A stretch of 10,182 nt of DNA, from the NCBI GenBank assembly GCA_027596195.1, contig JADGJG010000986.1:1-10182 (forward strand), in the 5' to 3' direction. Numbering within the stretch: the first letter of the stretch is position 1; the number at the start of each line of letters is the position of its first letter. Below the pieces are notes generated by a model. The model was not told the DNA's origin and did no database searches. It worked only from the letters and a program-made list of their open reading frames with translations. Source of the stretch: Podochytrium sp. JEL0797. Taxonomy: Eukaryota; Chytridiomycota; Chytridiomycetes; Chytridiales; Chytriomycetaceae. The translations under genes were made by a program, and so were the position numbers. Of the stretch, positions 1 to 7,926 are shown one piece after another.

Positions 1-20
1 CCCCCCCCCCCCCGCCCCCG

Positions 21-62
<42 letters not shown>
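1..62. repeat. Poly-C homopolymer tract at window start
   Basis: Of the first 62 bases all are C except two G (positions 14 and 20). No telomeric hexamer-like unit can be read in it. A C-rich 5' end is the orientation expected for a left telomere, but a pure homopolymer is not a known telomere repeat. It is more likely a sequencing or assembly artefact at a contig end, for example poly-G calls from two-colour chemistry read on the other strand. Confidence 0.85.
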
Positions 63-247
63 TGCCGGGGCACCGGTTTGGGGGCGGGGGTCTCCGGGTG
101 GGGTGGGCGGTTGGGTGTGGGGGGGTGAGAGGGGCCTGGATGGTGCCTGTTTGGGTGGTGGGTGTGTTTGTGGTGGCGTGTGGGAGGGTTTTGGTGGGTT
201 CGCGACTTTCTGTTGGAGGTGCGGAGCATGCTAAGAAGGTTGAATAA
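62..247 (+). CDS. Possible 3' end of a Gly/Val-rich protein (partial, doubtful)
   Basis: One + strand frame is open from the poly-C tract to a TAA at 245-247. Its last residues, GSRLSVGGAEHAKKVE, look like ordinary protein. Upstream the translation is Gly/Val/Trp-rich because the DNA is G/T-rich (runs of GGG and GTG), and such DNA has few stops by chance. An AATAAA overlaps the stop codon, the same arrangement as at the ends of two other genes here, which favours a real gene end converging on the kinase-like gene (stop to stop about 50 bp). No family is recognised and no start lies in the window. If the G-rich stretch is damaged sequence, only the last 15-20 codons may be real. Confidence 0.25.
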
Positions 248-248
248 A
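243..248 (+). terminator. AATAAA poly(A) signal candidate, plus strand
   Basis: AATAAA overlaps the TAA stop of the possible partial gene on the + strand. It lies 15 bp from the opposite-strand signal of the convergent kinase-like gene. Confidence 0.35.
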
Positions 249-262
249 CACAGTCTGGTTCG

Positions 263-268
263 TTTATT
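263..268 (-). terminator. AATAAA poly(A) signal of the kinase-like gene
   Basis: The + strand shows TTTATT, which is AATAAA on the minus strand. It starts 31 nt after the stop codon at 299-301, a normal distance for a short 3' UTR. Confidence 0.6.
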
Positions 269-298
269 TTGGTTATAATACCCGTTTCTATCAATTTT

Positions 299-3200
299 TC
301 ACCAGTTTGTAAATGTTTCGTGAATCAAAGCAGTGATTTCCGTCTCGTTCAAGAAGGGATCCAATTCTTCTTTCACTCCATCTTCAATGATGACATAATC
401 GTCATCATCAGCTATAGTAACGGCTGTTTTTGAAGCTGTATTCGAGTTTTGAGACCGACCAAATTTGGGAATGGCGACCGGCGCTTCTTCGCGGTTCAAA
501 TTTTTCAAAAACTCGGAAATGATTGCATCGTCCGCTTCGTTTCCAGGCACAAACGCTGGTTTCAGTTTTCCTTCTTCGATTTCTTTCCAGGACATGTTGA
601 GAGGGCGGAAAAATGGATGCGATTTAATGTCAATGACACCGCGAAGACTTGAAAGACGGTTCGCGTGGTTTGGATCCATTAAGCGACGCACCATGTCTTC
701 AGCAGGCCTTGTGACGCTGTAGTTTTCTGTTATGTTGCGATACCTGAATTTTGCGATTAGTGGAAGGCTTCACAATTCGGATTCAAGCTCACAGGAAAGG
801 AAGTTGGATTGTCGTTTTCCCGGTCATTGCAATCCCAGCAACATAGACGACTTTCTCTTCTTCCAGCGCTCTGGCATTGTCTTCTTCCTCTTTTTTCTTG
901 AGAGCCGCTTGTTTAGCTGCCGCTTTGGATACTGGGAAAAAATTGAGTGCTGGGTTTACCACAGTTCCTCTCTTCGATTCCTCTTTTGTTGATTCGTCAT
1001 TTGTAGGAACGAGAACACTAGTCTGCCGGCTCGCTGGGTTGATCTCATCATTGTGTTTCAATTGTGGTGTGAGTGCATTCGCGTGGATCTGATTTTTTCG
1101 TTTGGATCTTTTTTTCGTGCTTCCACCGTATTGCGCCGACAGTGTGTCCAGCACATTTCCTTGTCCAAACGGAACGTTGCCTGTCAGTGCTTCAAAGAGG
1201 ATGGTCCCCACGCTAAACCAGTCGACCAGTTTCCCGTGGCGTTCGCCCAGGATTAGCTCGGGTGCACTGTATCGGGTCAGTCGGACACACTTGATGTCGC
1301 TGGTGGCTCGATCGGAATCAGATAGAACAATGGAGGTGCTCAAGTCGGATAGCTGAATATAGGTGTCAGCGCGTCGTTTCTTCTTGTCAAATTGAACTTA
1401 CTTTCACGTGTCCATGCGAATCAAGCATGATATTCGCCGGTTCAAGCCCGCGATGAATAATGTTCCGCTTGTGCAGATATTCAAGGGCAAGAACAACTTC
1501 TGCAACCACAAGTCGACACTGATCTTCTTTCAAACTCCGCTGGAACCCCATGATTCCATCCAGAGACGTTGGACACCACTCCAACAGCGTGTACAGGCGC
1601 TTTGGGGTCTGAAAAGTGGACATCATCTTTAAGATAAATCGACTCGCTAATCGCTGGTGAATCTCGCGTTCTCGATAGATTGTTTCAATTAGGGCTTGTG
1701 TTTTCAGGTTTTGTTTCATGATGGTTTTCATGGCATATGCTTTGCGACGGACGGCGGGGATGGAGGCAAGTGTTGCTTGTCGTATTGTGGAGTAATGGGT
1801 TTGGGAGACCTGATTCGTTTGGATTAGCGTCAAATTTGTGGTGGAGTTTCAAACCTTCCGGATGAAAATGAAGTCAGATATTTCATATTGTTTTTCGTTC
1901 AAGGAGCCGGAACCCATGGACGGCGCGCGAATGGTTGAATTGGATTTCCCGAGCTGTTGTTTGATGAGGGACGGGTAATACAAATTACATAAATACGAAC
2001 CTGAGGCCGGCTGACAATCTTATTCAAGCTGTTGAATTTCATGAGTTCCGGCAAATGATTGTCACTTGGATGAAGCTTTCCTTCTTGAAAGATGTATGTT
2101 CCGTTTCCGAGCGTGCCTCGGCGGGATGAATCAAACCCCATGAAACTGTCCTTTCTACTGGTATTTGAGTCTGGTGTGTTTTTCACGGAGATTGCATTTG
2201 GAGCTTCGGCGGTTGCCGTTGCTTCCGCCCACTCCTGACTTTTCACCCATGACTGATAGTGCAACTTTTTCCATCCCTGCACAGCTTCTCCGGGTCTGTA
2301 TAAACCCAAAGCGATTCCTTTACTCTCCACAGGAGGTTCCATTGATTCAAATGCGTGCGGCTTTCTCCTTGAGCGTCCGGCTTTTCGCCCGACACCCTTC
2401 TTTTGCGATGGTTGGACAGGAAGCTTTCCATCCTGTTTCAAGATGATGGTGACAATTTTTTGGTATCGAGCAAACTGGAGCTCATTGTGCAGGTTCGAGG
2501 AAAGCATCCGCGACAGGTTGAAGTCGGCGGGAATAATTTTGTTGATTTTGCTGTTTTCTGGGATTGCGACATCATGAGCCGTATTGCGGCGACTTGGGAG
2601 GCTGCTGTGGATTGATTTTCTCGTTTGATATATGGACGCGGCTCTTTCTGGGCTTGTGTTTCGACTCATGTTGATGGCGTCGTTGAAAATGTCTGAGTAT
2701 TCCTTTGTGGCTGCGTCGACTTCGTTTTCATCTGGGTCCATGAGGCTCAGCATTCTTTCTTGGTGGAGGATATCATCCAAGAAAGCGTTGACCTGTACAG
2801 TAGTTTTTGTTAATTGAGTTTTCTGAAATGTTTGGTGCTCACTTTATTGGCGCGTTCAAAGTTAACTTGTCTTGATCTACCAGAACTGCTCAAACGTCGT
2901 GATATTTGACGACCAGAAATGGGACGGCTTGAAACAAGACGACCCGAATTTGGTCTTGAGTGAACGTGTTCAGTTCGCGCTTGTCGAGTGGGATTGGTGT
3001 CCTCTTCTTCTTCGGCAACTCCGAAATCGAACGAATCTGCAATCGAACGGTTTGGAATCGACGCTTTTGCTGCACTCGTCGCGTCAATGTGAAAACTCGC
3101 TTTTCGCGCGGAACGTTCCTTTGGGGACATTGCTCGTGGAGGAGAGGGAGACACTGCGGGAAGGTGAGGTCCGGTGATTGTTCGAGTGTCGCTGCCGCGT

Positions 3201-3370
3201 CCTGCATGGGCGGGATGACTGGAAAAAATGGACGCGCGACGGGGTCTTTTGACCAGCGTTTCGCTGAAATGGAGATGGTGAGGGACAATTGAAGGTGTAA
3301 GGTCGGCGGGCCCTAAAATGCCGCGTTTGTTGGGGTCCAGGTTTGCAATGAGGACATCGAGATCTGCCAT
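299..3370 (-). CDS. AGC-family protein kinase homologue, probable pseudokinase (six exons, 943 aa)
   Basis: Exons on the minus strand are 3370-2843, 2792-2001, 1953-1855, 1809-1402, 1352-793 and 743-299, and all phases join. Residues 1-440 are Ser/Arg-rich and probably disordered, with many RxxS sites. The kinase domain starts near EISDFIFIRK (463-473). Kept residues are the ATP lysine (AMK, K501), the helix-C Glu (E520), AEVVLALEYLH, APE (639-641), DWFSVG (from D653) and the AGC-type end with HPFF (about 838-841) then KPAFVP. Degenerate residues are the glycine loop (VSQTHYSTI, no Gly), HRD changed to HRG (G594), the catalytic-loop Lys changed to Glu (E596; HRGLEPANIM), and DFG changed to DLS (612-614). 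A Lys/Glu-rich insert of about 110 residues follows the PF motif. The Rim15/MAST/PDK1 part of the AGC family fits best, but no orthologue is claimed. It may act as a scaffold or allosteric partner (inference). The start is the first ATG of exon 1, 177 bp after the upstream gene. Confidence 0.85.
744..792 (-). other. Kinase-like gene intron 5 (49 nt)
   Basis: Donor GTGAGC, branch-like ACTAAT, acceptor AATTCAG, phase 2. It joins QLPFL to YRNITENYS and on to the AGC C-lobe motif RRLMDP. Confidence 0.8.
1353..1401 (-). other. Kinase-like gene intron 4 (49 nt)
   Basis: Donor GTAAGT, branch-like GCTGAC, acceptor TATTCAG, phase 0. It joins GHVK to LSDLSTSI, which restores the strand-DFG region of a kinase. 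Confidence 0.85.
1810..1854 (-). other. Kinase-like gene intron 3 (45 nt)
   Basis: Donor GTTTGA, branch-like CTAAT, acceptor ATCAG, phase 0. Splicing restores the kinase N-lobe start: FIFIRK joins VSQTHYSTIRQA, which aligns with the usual glycine-loop region. Confidence 0.8.
1954..2000 (-). other. Kinase-like gene intron 2 (47 nt)
   Basis: Donor GTTCGT after SRPQ, acceptor AACAACAG, phase 0. It joins to LGKSNSTIRAPS, which leads into the start of the kinase domain. Confidence 0.7.
2793..2842 (-). other. Kinase-like gene intron 1 (50 nt)
   Basis: Donor GTGAGC, acceptor TGTACAG, phase 0. It joins ERANK to VNAFLDD; without splicing the first exon frame ends 10 codons later. Confidence 0.8.
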
Positions 3371-3547
3371 CTTTTCGTCTGTTCCGCAGTTTTCGGATTT
3401 ACGCGTTTTGAGGAAATCCAGAAATGAGGTTTATTTCTATCTGTTGAATTCTCAGAAGTCTTGGTGTTGGCGTTTAAACCACTTTTGGGGTTGAAAGTGC
3501 GTTTGCGTTTTCATTTCTTTTGACGAAGGAAAAAAAATTCGTTCTAT
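3371..3547 (-). promoter_or_regulatory. Intergenic region between the Sec7-PH gene and the kinase-like gene
   Basis: These 177 bp must hold the 3' UTR of the Sec7-PH gene and the promoter and 5' UTR of the kinase-like gene. A second minus-strand AATAAA lies at 3435-3430. No TATA-like box with a convincing position and no further ORF was seen. Confidence 0.5.
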
Positions 3548-3552
3548 TTATT
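3547..3552 (-). terminator. AATAAA overlapping the Sec7-PH stop codon
   Basis: On the minus strand the end reads ATAAAATAAATAG. The TAA stop (3550-3548) lies inside AATAAA. A second AATAAA about 115 nt downstream could be used instead. Confidence 0.45.
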
Positions 3553-6068
3553 TTATGCTTGACAAGGAAGCCTGCAACACTTGAATGTACAAGCAGTAGC
3601 GGTCCTTTTCTTCCTCCATGTGGTTCCATTTTTTTGTCCAATTGGCCAGAGCGAGAGATTTGGCAGTTGGGTTCAATACGAGCTGCATTTTTGATTTGAA
3701 TACCAGCAATCGAGCCAACAAATTGTAAATCATGTGGAGTGTGCTCACCTTTTTCTCCATCGGTGCTTTGAAACTCAAATGATTTTCGATTTCGGATTCT
3801 AGGTGACGCAAATGTTTCTCGAGCACAACCATTTGTTCGCTCTTTTGGAATACACCGCGATCAATAGCGAGAAAGTCAAAAAAAACAACTAACAATCGGC
3901 TCACCTCTCCCAACACGCTGACGGCCGTACAACAGCTCTTGGGAATCTCCCACTCCTCCACCCGCTTCGAATACACTCCCTCCGCCCCACCACCCTCAAT
4001 CGAATCCCCTTTGCTTCCACTCTCTCGCCTCCACGTCTCCCACTCAAACTCGCTCCACCCGTACTCTGCGCTCCCAACCCCAACCGTCTCTTTTGCGGGG
4101 ACACAAGTGTATCGCGCGGCCCAGTAATTCAACGTGTCGCACCATCGACGCAGGTCTGCCTCCGTTCGTGTTTGGAATAGAAACACCCCCGTGGGTGTCG
4201 TGAGGTATAATACGTATTGATGTGCGTTGCTGAATTCCCCAGGTGATGGGAGGAATTTGGCGCGGCTGTGCAAGAGGGTGGTGGTTTCAGGAACCGTTTC
4301 GCGTGGGATGAGGAGTTCGGGAATGGGAAGGTCTGTGGTGGAATCGGAGTATAGTGTGTCCGAGATGTGGGTGGTGGGGAACATGACGAGATTGGGACCG
4401 AGGGTTGGGCTGACGGTCAGGATTGACCAGAAGGGGGTCCAGGGTCGGGTTGGGTGGGGTTTGGAGGGAGAGGTGGTGTTTGGGGAGAAGGGAGAGGTGG
4501 TATCTGGGGAGAAGGGGGAGGAGGTGTCTGGAGATGATTCGTGGATTGTTTTTCTCATGAGGAGGCCTTCGAGAGTAATTCCTTCTGTCAGAGGGGCAGC
4601 TGATTCGATTGGGGGGATGGGAGGGTATGGAGATAATTCCGAGAGGAGGCGACTCCTTGGGAGGATGGTGGTGAGGGATTGGGGAGGCAGATAATTCGAG
4701 TCGACTGGGGATGAGAGTTGTGAAGCGGATGCTTTCACTAGAATTTCTCGGCTATTAACAGACTGAGTAAAGTTGAGATATTTCCGTTTGTTGAGAGACA
4801 GGAAAGAGAGTTTTGCCGCTGAGGCGCTAATGGGACTTTCGGGGCTAGTTGCTATCGTGAATGAACGGGCGCGATTCGCAGGAGTTTTAGGGGAGTCTTG
4901 AATGAGAATAATGGGCGTTGCTTTGACCGACAAATACATTCCCTATTTCTCGTGGATCAGTTTCGACAACTAAATTCGGGAAAGGCACGCACCTTCAATT
5001 CAACCTCCAATTCTTTCTTCCAGATCGTATGCTCCTCTTTTGATATCGAGAAACTCGACGACGATCCACCACCAAACACGCCTTCAATCAATCCTGAAGA
5101 ATCCTCGACTCTGGCACCCTTCTCGACGCTGACCATGGAATCCACAAAATGCATCGTATTTTTGATGAATCCAGCCACACCCATCTTGTACTTGACACCC
5201 GAGGAGTAGAGGTCTGTGTTGAGGAGGACGAGCGAGAATAACAGGCCATAAACAATGTCTTGCGTTTTGAAGACGGGTTCAGCTGCAACAAAGTTCACGG
5301 ACCACCAGTGCTCAGCGAAGGCGGTGAGAAGTCGATCAATTTGCTGGGATTCTCCTTTCAGGGGCACGTGGGTGCACAGGGTTCGGAGGGCCGTGACGAG
5401 GTCCGTGTCAGCGAGTGGGAGGAACGAAAGATAATGTACCAGAAGCGACTTGTGATATTCGTCTCTGAAAAAGCATGTTTGTGAGATTCGCCGAAAATTG
5501 GAGATGGAGATGGGTGGAGGAGGAGATTCGTCAGGACAAGCCAACGCAAAGCCAGGACAGCCATTCGGCGAACAACATCAATCCAGATTCGTATCCCGGT
5601 GTTGATATCAAACAGATGTCGATTCATTTCTGGCAATGCGAGAGACAAAGTCTGCTTTGGCCGTTCACGCCTTGAGTGGAGAGGGAATTTCGAATAATTG
5701 CATAATGATTCGCCAGACAGAGGAACGTACGTTTTTGCCAATATTGTCAGCAGATTCGAGCGATCGACCAGCAGGACTTTCTCAGCGAACAGCATTTCAG
5801 CGGCATCTCTCTGAGGAAGAAGTTTGTAGTTTTGATCCGAGATTGATTCGAGATGCAAAGAGGCGAGAATGGCATCGTTTGAGTTTCGCGGAGGCGGGGA
5901 ATCTTTGGCGGACGAGGACGGAGAAGCTCCTTTTGCCTTGGTGGCCTTATTCACATGGGACGAGGGAACTGAATCGCGGTGAGTTGGTTTGAGAAGCAGA
6001 GAATCCGCCGAAAACAAACCAATCGATCCCAGCGATGGAAATATCGACTTGGATGTGCCGACTTCCAT
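3548..6068 (-). CDS. Sec7-PH domain protein, predicted ARF GEF (five exons, 691 aa)
   Basis: Proposed minus-strand exons are 6068-5731, 5464-4993, 4942-3905, 3841-3749 and 3682-3548. The Sec7 domain (about residues 85-225) keeps the catalytic glutamate in VPLKGESQQIDR (E151) and the LNTDL motif (194-198), so exchange activity on an ARF GTPase is expected. A PH domain (about 392-550) follows, with TTPTGVFLFQT and LNYWAAR, then SAEYGWSEFEW and a C-terminal helical pair. This Sec7-then-PH order with the NYWAAR and EYGW motifs matches fungal Syt1/Yel1/EFA6-like GEFs, which act at the plasma membrane or endosomes. A Ser/Thr/Pro-rich repeat sits in the first PH loop. The start chosen is the Met at 6068; an in-frame Met at 6155 would overlap the divergent gene's coding region. 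The Sec7 intron is long and its boundaries are the least certain part. Confidence 0.85.
3683..3748 (-). other. Sec7-PH gene intron 4 (66 nt, in frame, no stop)
   Basis: Donor GTGAGC after APMEKK, acceptor AATGCAG, phase 0. It is 22 codons without a stop. Splicing joins APMEKK to LVLNPTAKSLALANW, matching the short linker before the last helix in related Sec7-PH proteins. Confidence 0.7.
3842..3904 (-). other. Sec7-PH gene intron 3 (63 nt, in frame, no stop)
   Basis: Donor GTGAGC after SVLGE, acceptor CCAAAAG, phase 0. The intron is 21 codons long with no stop, so translation would continue if it were retained. Splicing gives SVLGESEQMVVLEKHL, which fits the coiled segment of the family better than the hydrophobic intron translation. 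Confidence 0.75.
4463..4534 (-). repeat. Three-copy 24-bp repeat in the PH loop of the Sec7-PH gene
   Basis: The encoded peptide repeats with a period of eight residues: SPDTSSPF, SPDTTSPF, SPNTTSPS. It sits between the first two PH strands (near LEGLLMRK and RPWTPFWSIL), a loop that tolerates insertions. SP/TP sites could be phosphorylated by proline-directed kinases (inference). Confidence 0.75.
4943..4992 (-). other. Sec7-PH gene intron 2 (50 nt)
   Basis: Donor GTGCGT, branch-like ACTGAT, acceptor GAAATAG, phase 0. It joins ELEVELK to GMYLSVKATP, as in the helix linking Sec7 and PH in relatives. Confidence 0.8.
5465..5730 (-). other. Sec7-PH gene intron 1 (266 nt, unusually long)
   Basis: Donor GTACGT after LLTILAK (phase 2), acceptor CTTTTTCAG. 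Removal joins ILAKT to DEYHKSLLVHYLSF, which gives the expected spacing for a Sec7 domain. It is about five times longer than most other introns here. Inside it, an acceptor-like ACTCAAG (ends 5671) opens a stretch in the upstream frame, so a smaller intron 5730-5671 plus a second intron is an alternative. Confidence 0.6.
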
Positions 6069-6116
6069 ATTGGGTTGTTTGTGTTTGTTTTTGTTCGAAA
6101 ACAAATCTTTTGTCGC
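6069..6116. promoter_or_regulatory. 48-bp divergent promoter region
   Basis: This is the whole gap between the proposed start codons of the Sec7-PH gene (minus) and the tandem BSP gene (plus). It is AT-rich with runs of T and GTTTGT-like steps on the + strand. Transcription starts for one or both genes may lie inside the other gene's first exon. No known factor site is claimed. Confidence 0.5.
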
Positions 6117-7804
6117 ATGGCCAACATCTCGGTCCACATCGACGTTGACCCGCAAGCACAGGACTGCGACATTCTCAAGCTGTTTCCAGATCCCGCGGAT
6201 GCGGTGAGGGAGGGCATTGCCCTGGTCTTGTCGGTTCTGTATGAATCCTCGGACGGTAACAACATTTGTCTTGTTTCATCTCCTCGCCACGCTCTAAACC
6301 CGGCTTGTAGAGTACCCTCCAGTCACGCATCTCCGAGTTCAGATCCTCCCATTCGACGGATGCGCAGACACGTCAGGTTCCAAGACAAACAAGCTCTTGC
6401 GACTCAACAGCAGTTATTTCACGTTTTCGAGACACGCGGACCTGCGTCACGAAGTCATGGGAGTGATTGTTCACGAACTCACCCATGTTTTGCAATATGA
6501 TGGATCGATTGACGGAAGGGGAGGAACTGCCAACGGAGGGTTCATTGAAGGGTTGGCGGATTTCGTGAGGATCCAGTGTGGGCTTGGGTTGGATCCTGGG
6601 TGTTGGAGGAGAGAAGTGGATCCACCAAAGAAGGATCAGAGGAGGTTTGTTCAAGCGGGATCGGAGCGAACGCGTATTATTTGTTGCTGATGGAAGTGAC
6701 TCAACCCAAACCACTACTATTTTGAACAGATGGGACTGCGGATACGAACACACAGCCTACTTTCTTCGCTTCATTGAAAAGACTTATCCCCACTTTGCCA
6801 AACGGATGAACCTCCTTCTCCGAGATTGCGAATGGGACGACGCACTCTTCCAAGCACTCACCACAGTCCCGTTGCAACAGCTCTGGAAATCATACCTCGA
6901 TTCGTTTGGTGTCGTGATGGACGATGGACCTGTTGTCGAGAGAACGGATGCCAGTGGTTGGCCTGCGCCGCATTTGGCGTTCGAGAATCGCGTCGAGGCT
7001 GGTGTTGAGAATCCTTTCTTGAAGGTGTGGCAGTCGGTTGGGGAGGCGGTTATGCTGTTGGGGAGGTTGAGTGGTGTGGTTTTGGGAGCGTTGTATGTGA
7101 CGGGGAGGAAGAAGGAGGAAGAGGGGGCTCCGCCTACGCATTTGCAGAGCATTCGGCTCGTGGTGAGGGAGATGGACGGGGTCGCACATTGTACTGGATC
7201 ACGGGAGGACAAAGAGATTCATGTGAGTGCTGAGTACCTACGCACGGTGGAGAAAAGGGAGGGAGTGGAAGGACTTAGAAAAGAAGTCGAAGGAGTTTTG
7301 GTCCATGAGCTCACGCATGTGTGGCAACACAGTTGCGAAGGGTTTCCTGGTGGGCTGTTGGAGGGTGTGGCGGACTGGGTGCGGTTAACGACGGGACATG
7401 CGCCTGTGCATTGGAAACGCGGCAGGGAGGGGAGGTGGGATGCTGGATATGCGAAGACGGCGTATTTCTTGGAGTGGATTGATGTGAATTTTTTGGGGAA
7501 TGAGAAGGGGGAGTTTGTGAGAGGGCTGAATGGCGCTGTGAAGGGTGGGGAAAAGTGGCACAAGTTGATGGTGTTTGAAAAGTTGACAGGCAAGGGGGTG
7601 GATGAATTATGGGCTCTTTATTGCGGTGAGGAAGAAGTCACGCCGGAAGTTGCGGAGCGAATTCGCAAAGAGAATGTGGTGCTCGTGGAAGATCTGAAGC
7701 GTCTGCTCGCTGTCGTGGAGTCGCCGGAGAGTGGTCCGGAGATTTTGCGGAAGGTGAAGAGTCTTGTTGGAGGAAGTGTCGCCAAGTGTTTGAAGGAATT
7801 GTAA
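6117..7804 (+). CDS. Tandem basic-secretory-protein (BSP) metallopeptidase-like protein (three exons, 515 aa)
   Basis: Exons are 6117-6255, 6311-6644 and 6730-7804. The spliced protein holds two copies of the BSP domain. Domain 1 (about residues 3-230) has FDGCADTSG, HELTHVLQ (101-108), IEGLADFVR and WDCGYEHTAYFL. Domain 2 (about 235-475) has MDGVAHCTG, KEIHVSAEYL, HELTHVWQ (350-357), GLLEGVADWVR, APVHWKRG and RWDAGYAKTAYFL. HExxH with the following EGxADxVR is the known signature of this zinc-peptidase-like family, so both halves could bind zinc. No signal peptide is visible (MANISVHIDVDPQAQD), unlike plant secreted members, so the protein is probably intracellular or leaves by another route. 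A helical tail of about 40 residues ends the protein. The ATG follows directly on the 48-bp divergent region. Confidence 0.87.
6256..6310 (+). other. Tandem BSP gene intron 1 (55 nt)
   Basis: Donor GTAACA, acceptor CTTGTAG, phase 1. It joins YESSD to EYPPVTHLRVQI, restoring the strand before the FDGCADTSG motif. Confidence 0.8.
6645..6729 (+). other. Tandem BSP gene intron 2 (85 nt)
   Basis: Donor GTTTGT, branch-like TGACTCAAC, acceptor TGAACAG, phase 2. It joins KKDQR to RWDCGYEHTAYFL, matching the equivalent RWDAGYAKTAYFL of domain 2 in the same protein. Confidence 0.8.
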
Positions 7805-7926
7805 ATGGATGGGAAGAAAAGGAAGTTTTAAGTAAGTAGATGATGAAACTGAAATGAAACTTTTTGGTCCGAAAATCACGAAATTTGTCCGAAAATTCTG
7901 AAAATGAAATCGAAATTAGAAAACTA
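7805..7926 (+). promoter_or_regulatory. Intergenic region before the membrane-protein gene
   Basis: These 122 bp separate two genes on the same strand. They hold two exact copies of GTCCGAAAAT (7867-7876 and 7887-7896), 20 bp apart and 51 and 31 bp before the ATG. No AATAAA follows the BSP gene's stop here. The repeats could be promoter elements, but this is only suggestive. Confidence 0.4.

Noticed and set aside
1..62. Telomere
   Set aside because: No repeated unit such as CCCTAA is present, only homopolymer C with two G.
990..1020. Extra intron inside the kinase insert (GTAAAC to CCCAG)
   Set aside because: At about 28 nt it is too short compared with the other introns (45 nt or more) and would shift the frame.
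4227..4694. 155-codon + strand open frame rich in Gly, Val and Glu
   Set aside because: It is antisense to the Ser/Thr/Pro-rich part of the Sec7-PH gene, and its low stop density comes from the repeat composition. The minus strand has a recognisable PH domain.
5979..6116. Upstream in-frame extension of the BSP gene
   Set aside because: The extra residues come from sequence antisense to the Sec7-PH first exon, and the internal ATG at 6117 begins the part that resembles the family.
6069..6155. N-terminal extension of the Sec7-PH protein to the Met at 6155
   Set aside because: It would overlap the first coding exon of the divergent BSP gene, and its translation (KNKHKQPN and similar) shows no domain. 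The Met at 6068 is simpler.
7864..7926. Longer start for the membrane protein
   Set aside because: The frame is open but there is no ATG before 7927, and the stretch holds promoter-like repeats.
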